Assembly (NCBI GenBank): GCA_946480915.1 | Contig: CAMLLO010000007.1 | Coordinates: 1-64,000 of the forward strand | From: an uncultured Sphingobacteriaceae bacterium | GTDB taxonomy: Bacteria > Bacteroidota > Bacteroidia > Sphingobacteriales > Sphingobacteriaceae | Direction of reading: 5' to 3' | Length of the DNA stretch: 64,000 nt | In this document: positions 35,876-44,403 of the stretch, one piece after another | Numbering within the stretch: position 1 is the stretch's first letter | How the letters are laid out: the number at the start of each line of letters is the position of its first letter | Program-made: the position numbers and the translations under genes | The notes under the pieces: generated by a model | Database searches by the model: none | Seen by the model: only the letters and a program-made list of their open reading frames with translations | What the model was told of the DNA's origin: nothing

Positions 35876-37333
35876 ATGAAACTGGCTGCACAAATTTTTC
35901 TTGGCTTCTCAATTGTTATTGGAATTTCATTAACAGATTCTTATGTAAATTATAGCTTATCGCAGAAGGTTAATCGGAACACTGAGTTCCTTGCGAAATC
36001 TGAAGCTGTAATCCGGAATTCTACAAAGCTTCACAAAGGAATTATTGATATGCAAAGTGCGTTTCGGGGGTATTTATTAACCTCCGATACTACATTCCTT
36101 GAGCTATATTATACCGGGTTTAAGGATTTGCCACCACTCTTTAAGTTGCAGAGAAGCTTAATAATAAACTTTGACGGCCAAACCAAAAAGCTGGATTCTA
36201 TAAGGGCGCTTCACAATCAATGGATAGATTATAGCAATTTATTGATAAATGCAAAGAAAGAAGCGATGACAAGGCCATCGTCAGGTTTATATAATGATTT
36301 ATTTGAAAATAAATTACGGAAACAAGTAGGAAAAAACCTGAATGATCAGATAAGCGACATTTTTAAGGACTTCGATCGGGCCGAATACCGGGTTCGGGAA
36401 TTGAGACGAGATGTACTTAGTCATTCAATTGAACGCACCAGAACATTTTCATTGATTTTTATTACCCTGACAGTTATAATCGGAATCATCAGTACAATTT
36501 ATATTGTCCGTCTAATCACAAAACGGATCGCTTTGATGGTAAGTCTTGCAAATAACATATCAAAGGGTGAATTTGCCATTGTTAAGGATAATAAAAATGA
36601 CGAATTAACCAGCTTATCTGTTTCGTTAAATTCTATGTCTGAAACCCTCAGTAAGAACATCCGAGAGCTCGAGAAGAGGAACAAAGAACTGAATCAGTTT
36701 GCTTATGTAGTTTCTCATGACTTAAAAGCTCCGATACGAGGTATTTACAACGTAATTCAATGGATAGAGGAAGATTTAGGAGATGAAGTCTCTTCGCAAA
36801 TGCGAAAATATCTCAATATTATTCCAGAGCGGATAAAACGGATGGAGGATCTTATTCATGGCTTATTGGATTATGCCCGCATTGGTAGGGAAAAACCATT
36901 AAAAGAAAAAGTCGATGTTAAGCGTTTAATTGAAGATATTACAGACCTGTTCATTCCAAAGGGATTTAAGGTAGATATGTTTGATTTACCAGTTTTGATA
37001 ACAGAAAAGATTCGATTGGAACAAGTATTTAGTAATCTGATTAGCAATGCTGTTAAATATTCAAAAACGAATGGGCATATTACAATTAGCTGCAACGAAC
37101 TTAAGAACTTCTATGAATTTAGCGTAAGTGATAATGGGATAGGTATTGATCCGCAATTTCACGATAAAATCTTCGAAATATTTCAAACCTTACGGGAAAA
37201 ACATGCAAAAGAAAGTACAGGGATCGGCTTGTCGATCGTTAAAAAGATAATCGACGACCAGCATTGCACAATTAAGGTAAGTTCTGAATCCGGAAAAGGT
37301 TCAAACTTTATTTTTACATGGCCAAAAAATTAA
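35876..37333 (+). CDS. CHASE3-HAMP membrane histidine kinase
   Basis: A 485-residue sensor kinase. TM1 (residues 4-24) is followed by a periplasmic CHASE3 domain (about 30-185: NTEFLAKSEAVIRNSTKLHK, MQSAFRGYLLTSDTTFLELY), TM2 (about 190-212), a HAMP linker (VSLANNISKGEFAIVKDNK), a coiled coil, HisKA with FAYVVSHDLKAPIRG, and HATPase motifs NLISNAVKYSK, DNGIGI and STGIGLSIVKKI. This phytochrome-like HisKA variant is common beside Rcp1-type receivers, and one follows 7 bases downstream. It is the only membrane-bound sensor of the operon. Confidence 0.93.
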   Translation: MKLAAQIFLGFSIVIGISLTDSYVNYSLSQKVNRNTEFLAKSEAVIRNSTKLHKGIIDMQSAFRGYLLTSDTTFLELYYTGFKDLPPLFKLQRSLIINFDGQTKKLDSIRALHNQWIDYSNLLINAKKEAMTRPSSGLYNDLFENKLRKQVGKNLNDQISDIFKDFDRAEYRVRELRRDVLSHSIERTRTFSLIFITLTVIIGIISTIYIVRLITKRIALMVSLANNISKGEFAIVKDNKNDELTSLSVSLNSMSETLSKNIRELEKRNKELNQFAYVVSHDLKAPIRGIYNVIQWIEEDLGDEVSSQMRKYLNIIPERIKRMEDLIHGLLDYARIGREKPLKEKVDVKRLIEDITDLFIPKGFKVDMFDLPVLITEKIRLEQVFSNLISNAVKYSKTNGHITISCNELKNFYEFSVSDNGIGIDPQFHDKIFEIFQTLREKHAKESTGIGLSIVKKIIDDQHCTIKVSSESGKGSNFIFTWPKN

Positions 37334-37340
37334 TAAAAAA

Positions 37341-37787
37341 ATGAATCCGAAAAATGTTATTCTATTAGTTGATGATGATGAATTGGATGTAATAAGCGTT
37401 CAGCGTTCGCTAAAGAAACTTGATGAAGATTATGAACTTCACACTGCTTATAATGGGATTGAAGCTCTTGACATTTTGAATGGAAAAGACGACTCTGCTG
37501 AGATGAATCAGTTACCGGATGTAATTCTACTAGACTTAAACATGCCTAAAATGAACGGGATCGAGTTTTTAAAAGTTCTGAGGGCAGATGAAAGATTGAA
37601 AAATATTAAAGTTTTTGTGATGACCACTTCTGGTGAGGAGGCCGATCGTAGAGCTACAGAACAGTTGGGGATTTCTGGTTATTTAATAAAGCCCTTGAAT
37701 TTCAATAATAATTCAAAACGCTCGGATTCTATGGACGGTTTTGTTCAGTTTCACCTACGCAAAATATTGGCATCCAAACAAGCTTAA
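37341..37787 (+). CDS. Stand-alone response regulator (Rcp1-like receiver)
   Basis: A 148-residue single-domain receiver. Landmarks: ILLVDDDELD (acidic pocket), phosphoacceptor Asp in VILLDLNMPKMNGIEFL, VFVMTTSGEEADR (switch Thr/Ser) and GYLIKPLNF (conserved Lys). The inserted loop LNGKDDSAEMNQLPD before beta-3 is typical of the Rcp1 group that partners phytochrome-type kinases. There is no output domain, so it likely acts by protein contact or as a phosphate relay or sink. It is the last gene of the four-gene operon. Confidence 0.93.
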   Translation: MNPKNVILLVDDDELDVISVQRSLKKLDEDYELHTAYNGIEALDILNGKDDSAEMNQLPDVILLDLNMPKMNGIEFLKVLRADERLKNIKVFVMTTSGEEADRRATEQLGISGYLIKPLNFNNNSKRSDSMDGFVQFHLRKILASKQA

Positions 37788-37957
37788 TATTGGAACTCTA
37801 GGGATTCTCATTCGATCTCAATAAAACATTTGAGAAACTGAAGGAAGTAAGCGATGCGAAAAAGAATATCCGAACCGGTCGCAGGAGTAGAGTTTGCTGG
37901 TGATTTAAGCCAGATCTAAGTCGAGGCGGTAAGTTGCAAACTGCCGATGCCATAAGA

Positions 37958-37976
37958 CTCCCCTCTTGGGGGGGAG
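37958..37976 (-). terminator. GC-rich hairpin after the PorP/SprF gene
   Basis: On the minus strand CTCCCC and GGGGAG pair across a 7-base loop about 12 bases past the PorP stop codon, followed by TCTTATG. There is no strong T-tract. A similar C-run/G-run hairpin lies at 63298-63322, so this may be a dispersed intergenic palindrome rather than a true terminator. Confidence 0.35.
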
Positions 37977-37987
37977 CTGAATAGAGA

Positions 37988-38998
37988 TTAATAGAAATCA
38001 TAGCAGCGCACACTGCTGTATCCTCTGTCGCGACTCTCGCCAGTTTCAAAGCCGACACTTAACTCTGAGGTACCACTGGTGTTGCCATAATTGAGCTTGT
38101 TGGTTGTAGCATCATGACTAAGTCCCAATCTTATTTTTTGATTTTTGTAGCTATTTGTAAATACATCAAATATGAACGAAAACACCAGTGCGTCAGATTT
38201 GCCTTTTCCTGTAGTACGGTACCATGCGCCGGCATTTACACCTCTGTATTTAAACTGCATGCCTGCACTCATTGATGTAGCTTTTGCCTGTCTATAATAC
38301 ACCACAGACGGAATCAGAAAGGCTCCTTCTTCATCATCCGAATTTAATGAATACCTGTAACTGGCATGTACGGCTGTCCGAACCGGCGTAGGAACTTTAC
38401 TGCCCGTAAAGGATTCATCAGGTTTATTTAAATGCAGCATTGAAGCGCCAAGCATTGCATTTCCCATTACAAAATTGACTCCGGTTCCGGCCTCAAAATA
38501 ATATTTACTGTCGTTAAGCGGAGATTCGGCCATGGATGCACCACCTGTAAAGCCTAACCTGGAGTCAAGCTGATCCGAAAATATCAGGTTGTTAAAATTC
38601 ATTTTCCGGTTAGTAATTCCCATTTGCATGCCAAACGAAGCCATAAAGTTATCGCCTCCCACAATATAGGAGTAAACGCCCGAAAGGTTGTTTTTTCGCA
38701 AATTGGCTACTCCTTCAGAAGAGCTGTTCATCATTAATCCAACGCCTCCTGCATTATTCGGCAGCTGGTAATCCATTGAAGTACTTAAATAACTCAAATC
38801 GCCAGACATGGCAGACCATTGATTCCTGTAGATCATGTTCAGTCTGAAAGAGCCCTCAAACTGACCAGCTAATGCCGGATTGAGATATACCGGGGCATTA
38901 AAAAACTGTGAAAAAATATGATCCTGCGCCTGTGTTGTTTGCGTAAACAGGAATATCAAAGAAAGAATGCTATACAAATTAAATCTCCGTCTCATCAT
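37988..38998 (-). CDS. PorP/SprF family type IX secretion outer membrane protein
   Basis: A 336-residue barrel protein. A signal peptide (LYSILSLIFLFTQTTQAQ) is followed by the family signature DHIFSQFFNAPVYLNPALAG, then LNMIYRNQWSAM, and repeated strand motifs (SMDYQLPNNAGGVGLMMNSS, KYYFEAGTGVNFVMGN, SVVYYRQAKATSMSAGMQFKY). Members act as dedicated partners that let proteins with type B C-terminal domains leave through the type IX system and attach at the surface. It begins 3 bases after a gene encoding just such a protein, so the two form a matched pair. Confidence 0.95.
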   Translation of the reverse strand: MMRRRFNLYSILSLIFLFTQTTQAQDHIFSQFFNAPVYLNPALAGQFEGSFRLNMIYRNQWSAMSGDLSYLSTSMDYQLPNNAGGVGLMMNSSSEGVANLRKNNLSGVYSYIVGGDNFMASFGMQMGITNRKMNFNNLIFSDQLDSRLGFTGGASMAESPLNDSKYYFEAGTGVNFVMGNAMLGASMLHLNKPDESFTGSKVPTPVRTAVHASYRYSLNSDDEEGAFLIPSVVYYRQAKATSMSAGMQFKYRGVNAGAWYRTTGKGKSDALVFSFIFDVFTNSYKNQKIRLGLSHDATTNKLNYGNTSGTSELSVGFETGESRDRGYSSVRCYDFY

Positions 38999-39001
38999 AA
39001 T

Positions 39002-42000
39002 CTATCGTATTAAATTTATAGTGCCTGTTCTTTTGGGTTCTGATCCATTATAAGACATACCAACCCATTCGGTTCCGTTTTTATATTTGGCAGATATTTC
39101 CCAGAAATAAATTCCCTGTGGCGCCTCTACACCGAACATCGTTCCATCCCAGTCTTCCATCGGGGCGCCCTTTTCGTCCAGCTTGTCAGTTTGCCAAATC
39201 ATTTCACCCCATTTATTGAAAACCCGCATGGTCCATTTCTCCAAACCAGAACCTTTGGCTTTAAAAGTTCTTAGCTCCTGACTTAAACTATTTGGCATGA
39301 AGGCATTTGGCACGAACAAGCTACCAGGAGTTCCGGTTATCCTGACCGTTTTAGTTAGCGTTTCAATGCAACCCGTCGCATTCTGCGCTTTCAATTGTAC
39401 TTTATAGATTCCCGTGTCTGCATAAGTATGTTCCGGATCGCGAAGGTTGGAATTGGTTCCATCACCAAAATCCCAGGTCCATGATTGAACATCACCGGTG
39501 GTTTTATCTTTAAAGCTGAAACGATAATTAGGGTATTGAATAGTTTCTCCGGGTAAAACTTGAAACGCTACCTGGGGCGCTGAAGTAACTTTGATATAGT
39601 CCTCCAATTGCAAAGTATCTGCGCATCCGAATGAACTCGTAGTAATTAAACTGATGGTATAGGCTGGTTTCGCACTGGTAAAGGTGTGAACGGGATTAAG
39701 TTCCGTGGAAACTGTGCCATCGCCAAAATCCCACAGATAAGTTAAAGCTCCGGTACTTTTGTTTCTGAATTTTACAGTTATTGAAGAGCAACCTTCTCTA
39801 ACATCAGCATCAAAGTTTGTGTTTGCTTGCGGATAAACCGTAATTGTTTCTGTTGTTGTGGTGTCAGAACAGCCGTTTGAGGCGGTGAGTTTGACGATGT
39901 AAGTTCCGCCTTTTGTAAACGTGTGAATAATATTTTCGGGCGCACGATTTGTTTCTATAATGGTGCCATCACCAAAGTCATATTTAAACAGAACCGCTCC
40001 TTTTGAATTATTGAAAAATTTCACCGTATGTGGAGCACATCCTTCATATTCGTCGCCATTTACAACCAGTTCTGGTAAAACTGTATTTGGCGAAACTTTA
40101 ATTACGTATTCACTGGTATACTTACCACAATCTGTTTCAGTAATGAGTCGCGCAGTAAAGGTTTTTGCCGCAGCCGAAACATAAGTATGATTTACTGGTG
40201 TATTATCTGTCGTCGTAAGTTGCGTACCATCTCCAAAATCCCAATAATAGGTATTCAGGTTGCCGGCAGTGGTGTTGCTAAACGTTATTGCAAGTGGCGA
40301 ACATCCTACTGTTTTATTAGGCGAGAATGTTGAAAGCCCCGGTGAAGATGAAACATTAACCGTAATGCTAATAGGATCACCTGTGCAACCTGTCGTGTTT
40401 TCTGGTTTGATAGTATAAGTTACAGAACCAGCAGAGGTACCCAGGTTAATAAGGGTGTCTGTAATTTGATCTAATGCTGTCGCGGTAGATTTTATACTAT
40501 TACCGGTAATATTTCCCTGCACGGTGCTGGTCCAGGTATAACGCATATCCTTTAGGTTCGAAATCAATTCGATTGTCGATTGCTTACCTGAACAGATAGT
40601 TGAATTTAAAGCCTTTGCGGTTACTTTCGGTGTCGCAGTTATTGTAACCGTAACTATAAATGGTTCGCCCTGGCAGCCATTATTGGTAGGGATAACAGTG
40701 TAATTTACTGTTGCTTCTTTAACCGGATCAGTATTTTCAATTACGTCAGTAATCTCTCCGGATCCCTGTAAAGAAAAGCCTTTAGCATTTTCTGAACCCG
40801 ACGCCGTCCATGTAAAAGTGCTGCCTTCCAATAATGCAGCCGGTAAATATTTTACCGGGGTATTGGTACAGATTGTTTTGGTTTGAGCACTGATGATTTT
40901 ATTAACCGGGTTGATTTTAATCAGCACATTATCTTCAACCATATTACAGGGCGCTGAATTTAAGGTAACAACGGATAACTTGAATTCAACTTTCCCGGAT
41001 ACTATTTCTTCGGCGGTTGGGGTATAAACAGCAGACAAAGTATTTCTGGATGGAGAAAAACTTCCGTTACCACCGAGCCATTGAAAGCTTGAAGCAGAGC
41101 CTCCGGTAATTGATGCTTCGAGGCTTACAGATGATCCTGCACATATAGTTTGATCGGGTCCAGCTGAAACGGTAGGGGATTCGCTAAAGATCAAGGTCTT
41201 TACAGTGGTCTCTTTACCGCAATTATTCTGATGGGTGATTTTTATCGTATAAGTGCCATAATCTTCGAACAAAATAGAAGGTTCTTTGGAATCGGCATTG
41301 GTATTATTTTTAAAAGAAAAGGCCCCGCCACTTATTTCCCAGCTAAAAGTGAGGCTTTCTGCTTTGGCAGTTCCATTGAAGCTGGTATTTACAGGGGTCC
41401 CTGCAGTATTGTTGAAAGTAAATAGCTGACCTTTGCCGCAAAAATTGCTTTGCCAAGTGGTGACTATCGTCGGTTTATCGTTGATGACAACGGTCTGTTC
41501 TGAACTAAGAGGGCCACAAGGAGAGTTGATTGTAAGTTGAACCTTGTAAATTCCGGGACCGGAAAATTTAAATTCCGGATTCTTACTTGTGGCGTTTGTG
41601 CCATTGAGGTAAATAGCTTCGGACGGACCTGATATTTTCCAGGCAAGCGTATTCTGAGCATTTTCCGACAGGTCAATCACTGACTCATCACTTGCCTTAA
41701 TAACAGTGCCGGTACAAGCAAGAGTTTCGGTTAGGGTAAAGGCAGGTTTAGGAGCTTCCTGTACAAAACATGTTTTTTCTAAAGGTGCAGCCTGGCAGTT
41801 TGAACTACTTTCCGATTCGAGACGGATGGTATGAAACCCCGGGTTCGTAAACTTATAATTCAGTTTGTATGAAATCGGAACTCCTTGAGGTGTAACTGCT
41901 TTTCCGTCCACATACCAGTAGTAAACAATTTCATTGTTATTACATTCCGGCGAATTTGAACTAGGGTTATCGCCCGCGATTGAAGTGTTATTTAAAGAGA

Positions 42001-43063
42001 AATCAGAATTAAGACACACGGCTGCAGGTAGAGCAAACCTGTTTTCCGGCTGGGTAATAACCTTGGCCTGCGTTGATAGTGGTACGCTTATTAAACCGCA
42101 GTAAGGACTGTTTACCTGGTAAATAATACCAAATACATTATAATAATTTACATCATTTATTTTTATCTGCTTTCCGCAGGATGAACGAATGTACGTATGT
42201 CTTACTTTTCCGCCGTCGGCAATTATTTTATAAGGTGTAATGTTTTGTACAGCATCATCGCCCCAATTAATTTGATATGAATAGCCAGGGAAATTATTTT
42301 GAATTCCGTTGGATGAATTCGTTTCAATGTCATATTCCAATATTGCAGGCAAGCACACCGTATTGTTTGCCGGTGGGTTAAATCCTGGTTTAATGGCGTT
42401 GTTGATCAAGAAATAGGCCCTCGTGCCGATTATTCCGTTTGCCGTGGATTTAACGAATACAGTATAATGTGCCATTTCCGCTGTAAAGCTTAGTGGCGAA
42501 CTGTCAAAATTCAATTCCTTTACTTCCTGATTCAATTCATTTTTGAAAACGACGGTGGTGACAGCTCCGGAGCCAGAATTATTATTGAACTTAAAGATCG
42601 TACTTCTTTCGGGCCGGCAGGTCCCAAATGTTTCGGGAGTATTGGTGATCACCTGGCTTGCACCGGCGTCAATATCTGCGACAAGTCCGGCGCTGCCAAC
42701 AACAGTAAATTCGTTTGAAGGGATACTAACAGTGGATGTGCTTGAGTTTTTAACGCGAACTTTGTACTTTCCAGGAGCGAGATCGGCAGGAATAGTTCCG
42801 TTAATAAATGTTGTGTAAAATCCTGCATAACTTCCAATTTCTTTTTCGTTCGAAAAATTACCCGAAGCATCGGAAATAAATAACTTGAAAATGTTATTTA
42901 CTTGCAGGAGCCCGTCTGTATCGCTCACTTTGAGCGAGACAGCTATACCCGATCCTTTTCCGTAAGGACCGGCGTCAACAGGATTAATATTAACAGTCTG
43001 ACTTTTAACCGTTAAGCTCGCCCCAAAAAATACAATAAGAAAAAAGGAAAAAAATCTAATCAT
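39002..43063 (-). CDS. PKD-repeat adhesin-like protein with gliding-motility C-terminal (T9SS type B) domain
   Basis: About 1353 residues. I start it at ATG 43063, because the longer frame begins with TTG. A signal peptide (MIRFFSFFLIVFFGAS...VKSQ) is followed by Ig-like and PKD-like modules. Four DFGDGT motifs mark PKD domains in the C-terminal part (YYWDFGDGTQLTT, KYDFGDGTIIET, YLWDFGDGTVSTE, WTWDFGDGTNSNL), with SprB-like repeats before them. The last 95 or so residues (LFVPNAFMPN, MRVFNKWGEMIWQTD, WDGTMFGVEAPQGIYFWEIS) are a CHU_C/type B sorting domain recognised by the type IX system. It is expected at the cell surface in adhesion, polymer binding or gliding. PorP/SprF follows directly. 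Confidence 0.94.
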   Translation of the reverse strand: MIRFFSFFLIVFFGASLTVKSQTVNINPVDAGPYGKGSGIAVSLKVSDTDGLLQVNNIFKLFISDASGNFSNEKEIGSYAGFYTTFINGTIPADLAPGKYKVRVKNSSTSTVSIPSNEFTVVGSAGLVADIDAGASQVITNTPETFGTCRPERSTIFKFNNNSGSGAVTTVVFKNELNQEVKELNFDSSPLSFTAEMAHYTVFVKSTANGIIGTRAYFLINNAIKPGFNPPANNTVCLPAILEYDIETNSSNGIQNNFPGYSYQINWGDDAVQNITPYKIIADGGKVRHTYIRSSCGKQIKINDVNYYNVFGIIYQVNSPYCGLISVPLSTQAKVITQPENRFALPAAVCLNSDFSLNNTSIAGDNPSSNSPECNNNEIVYYWYVDGKAVTPQGVPISYKLNYKFTNPGFHTIRLESESSSNCQAAPLEKTCFVQEAPKPAFTLTETLACTGTVIKASDESVIDLSENAQNTLAWKISGPSEAIYLNGTNATSKNPEFKFSGPGIYKVQLTINSPCGPLSSEQTVVINDKPTIVTTWQSNFCGKGQLFTFNNTAGTPVNTSFNGTAKAESLTFSWEISGGAFSFKNNTNADSKEPSILFEDYGTYTIKITHQNNCGKETTVKTLIFSESPTVSAGPDQTICAGSSVSLEASITGGSASSFQWLGGNGSFSPSRNTLSAVYTPTAEEIVSGKVEFKLSVVTLNSAPCNMVEDNVLIKINPVNKIISAQTKTICTNTPVKYLPAALLEGSTFTWTASGSENAKGFSLQGSGEITDVIENTDPVKEATVNYTVIPTNNGCQGEPFIVTVTITATPKVTAKALNSTICSGKQSTIELISNLKDMRYTWTSTVQGNITGNSIKSTATALDQITDTLINLGTSAGSVTYTIKPENTTGCTGDPISITVNVSSSPGLSTFSPNKTVGCSPLAITFSNTTAGNLNTYYWDFGDGTQLTTTDNTPVNHTYVSAAAKTFTARLITETDCGKYTSEYVIKVSPNTVLPELVVNGDEYEGCAPHTVKFFNNSKGAVLFKYDFGDGTIIETNRAPENIIHTFTKGGTYIVKLTASNGCSDTTTTETITVYPQANTNFDADVREGCSSITVKFRNKSTGALTYLWDFGDGTVSTELNPVHTFTSAKPAYTISLITTSSFGCADTLQLEDYIKVTSAPQVAFQVLPGETIQYPNYRFSFKDKTTGDVQSWTWDFGDGTNSNLRDPEHTYADTGIYKVQLKAQNATGCIETLTKTVRITGTPGSLFVPNAFMPNSLSQELRTFKAKGSGLEKWTMRVFNKWGEMIWQTDKLDEKGAPMEDWDGTMFGVEAPQGIYFWEISAKYKNGTEWVGMSYNGSEPKRTGTINLIR

Positions 43064-43151
43064 CCGCCGCAATCCAAACAGTAGGTATCTGTATTCAGGA
43101 AGCTTTTACGGATTTAATTTGTAAAGGTTCATTTAATTTGAAGCGCATAAA

Positions 43152-43180
43152 AAAGCAGCTGATTTTTTTTCAGCTGCTTT
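43152..43180 (-). terminator. Intrinsic terminator after the DinB-fold gene
   Basis: AAAGCAGCTGA (43152-43162) pairs perfectly with TCAGCTGCTTT (43170-43180) around a T-rich 7-base loop, with A/T runs on both outer sides. It sits 20 bases past the stop codon of the minus-strand gene ending at 43200 and upstream of the PKD protein gene. Confidence 0.8.
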
Positions 43181-43199
43181 TTAGGTGTATGTCAGCGGG

Positions 43200-43781
43200 T
43201 TACACTGCCAGTTCATCAATATAGTCCGACAATCGGGGCAAATAGATGATATTATTGGGTTGTCCTAGTTCAGTAGTCCAGAAACTTCCCGACAATTTAA
43301 AAATTCTGAACAATTGATTGGATTCATGAAGAAGAAAAAATTCAACCCACTGGCTAATATTCATTCTTCCTAAAACCGCGTGTGTACCTACACGCGAAAA
43401 ATTCTCGGTAGGCAGCGATTCGATTTTTGCTATAATATCACTTCGCAGGCGATATAGTTCATGCAAGAGTGAACCGGTCGACTTTGCGCAGGTAAAATGA
43501 AATTCTGTATCATCATCAGGTTTGTAGACCTCAAAATAGGGATTAACTTCTTCCATCATTTTTACAAGCCGCGTTAAAAAAATATGATGATATCTTGTAA
43601 GATAAGCGATGGTCTCATGGATAGAAAATTTATCCGAGCTTAATCTTGTATAGATTGCTTCTGGAGGAAGATCGTCTATATAACATTTTAAGGATTTGTG
43701 CTGATGATAAAGCCGTTCTATCGTGTGCGGATTTAGATTAATTTCAGAAAAAGAGTTCTGGTTTAATTCGTTAGATAACAT
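43200..43781 (-). CDS. DinB-like protein
   Basis: A 193-residue helical protein of the DinB superfamily. A first helix contains LNPHTIERLYHQHKSLKCYI, then DKFSIHETIAYLTRYHHIFLTRL with the first metal-binding histidine, and ISQWVEFFLLHESNQLFRIF near the C-terminus with a second. The usual HxxxH of the last helix is only partly kept (LLHESNQ), so metal binding is uncertain. It is monocistronic, upstream of the PKD protein and closed by its own terminator. It is only distantly related to the DinB protein near 1.4 kb. Confidence 0.75.
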   Translation of the reverse strand: MLSNELNQNSFSEINLNPHTIERLYHQHKSLKCYIDDLPPEAIYTRLSSDKFSIHETIAYLTRYHHIFLTRLVKMMEEVNPYFEVYKPDDDTEFHFTCAKSTGSLLHELYRLRSDIIAKIESLPTENFSRVGTHAVLGRMNISQWVEFFLLHESNQLFRIFKLSGSFWTTELGQPNNIIYLPRLSDYIDELAV

Positions 43782-44025
43782 AAATCAGTATTTAGTAATT
43801 CATTTCATGAATAATGCCAAAGTAATACTGATATTTTAAGTTCAGATCAACGCAGGGTTAATAGTTTGTTTTTTAATCTAATTCGCCTGTTTTGTCGTGA
43901 TTATGATGAAATTATTAAAAACAATAATCCAAAACTCAAATCGGAAAAAAAAATGAGAATGTCTATATAAACAATCAGAATAAATATAAAAACATACACT
44001 TGATTTTATTGTTCAGCGTGATTTA

Positions 44026-44397
44026 TTATTCACTCATACCCTTTAACAGGTATTTGGCGGTAGCCGGATTTGTGGCAAGAGGAACGTTGTGAACATCACA
44101 AATACGCAAAAGCATTTGTACATCAGGTTCGTGTGGATGTTTGCCCAGAGCATCGCGGAAGAAAATAATTCCAGCTAACAGCCCTTCTGCAGCCATTGAG
44201 GCAATCTGAGCATCACCGCCTTTGGGACCGCTAAGTTTTAAATCAACATCTAAGCCGGTACGCTGAATATGCGAACCCGTAGTTCCGGTGGCAACCAGAT
44301 TAAAATCCTTAAGTATTTCAATATTATCTTTAACAAAAGCCACCATTTCAGCTTTCATTCCATCATGCGCAATTAATGCGAGTGTTTTAACAGACAT
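44026..44397 (-). CDS. mgsA: Methylglyoxal synthase
   Basis: A 123-residue enzyme converting dihydroxyacetone phosphate to methylglyoxal and phosphate, a bypass that relieves sugar-phosphate build-up. The pattern is complete: ALIAHDGMKAEMVAFV, phosphate loop ATGTTGSHI, catalytic SGPKGGDAQIA (the Asp is the general base), IIFFRDALGKHPHEPDVQML and NVPLATNPATA. It is slightly short for the family but no motif is missing. It lies 6 bases downstream of the SpmAB-like gene, in the same operon. The roughly 240 bases upstream of the DinB-fold gene show only AT-rich DNA. Confidence 0.95.
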   Translation of the reverse strand: MSVKTLALIAHDGMKAEMVAFVKDNIEILKDFNLVATGTTGSHIQRTGLDVDLKLSGPKGGDAQIASMAAEGLLAGIIFFRDALGKHPHEPDVQMLLRICDVHNVPLATNPATAKYLLKGMSE

Positions 44398-44403
44398 AAT
44401 AAT

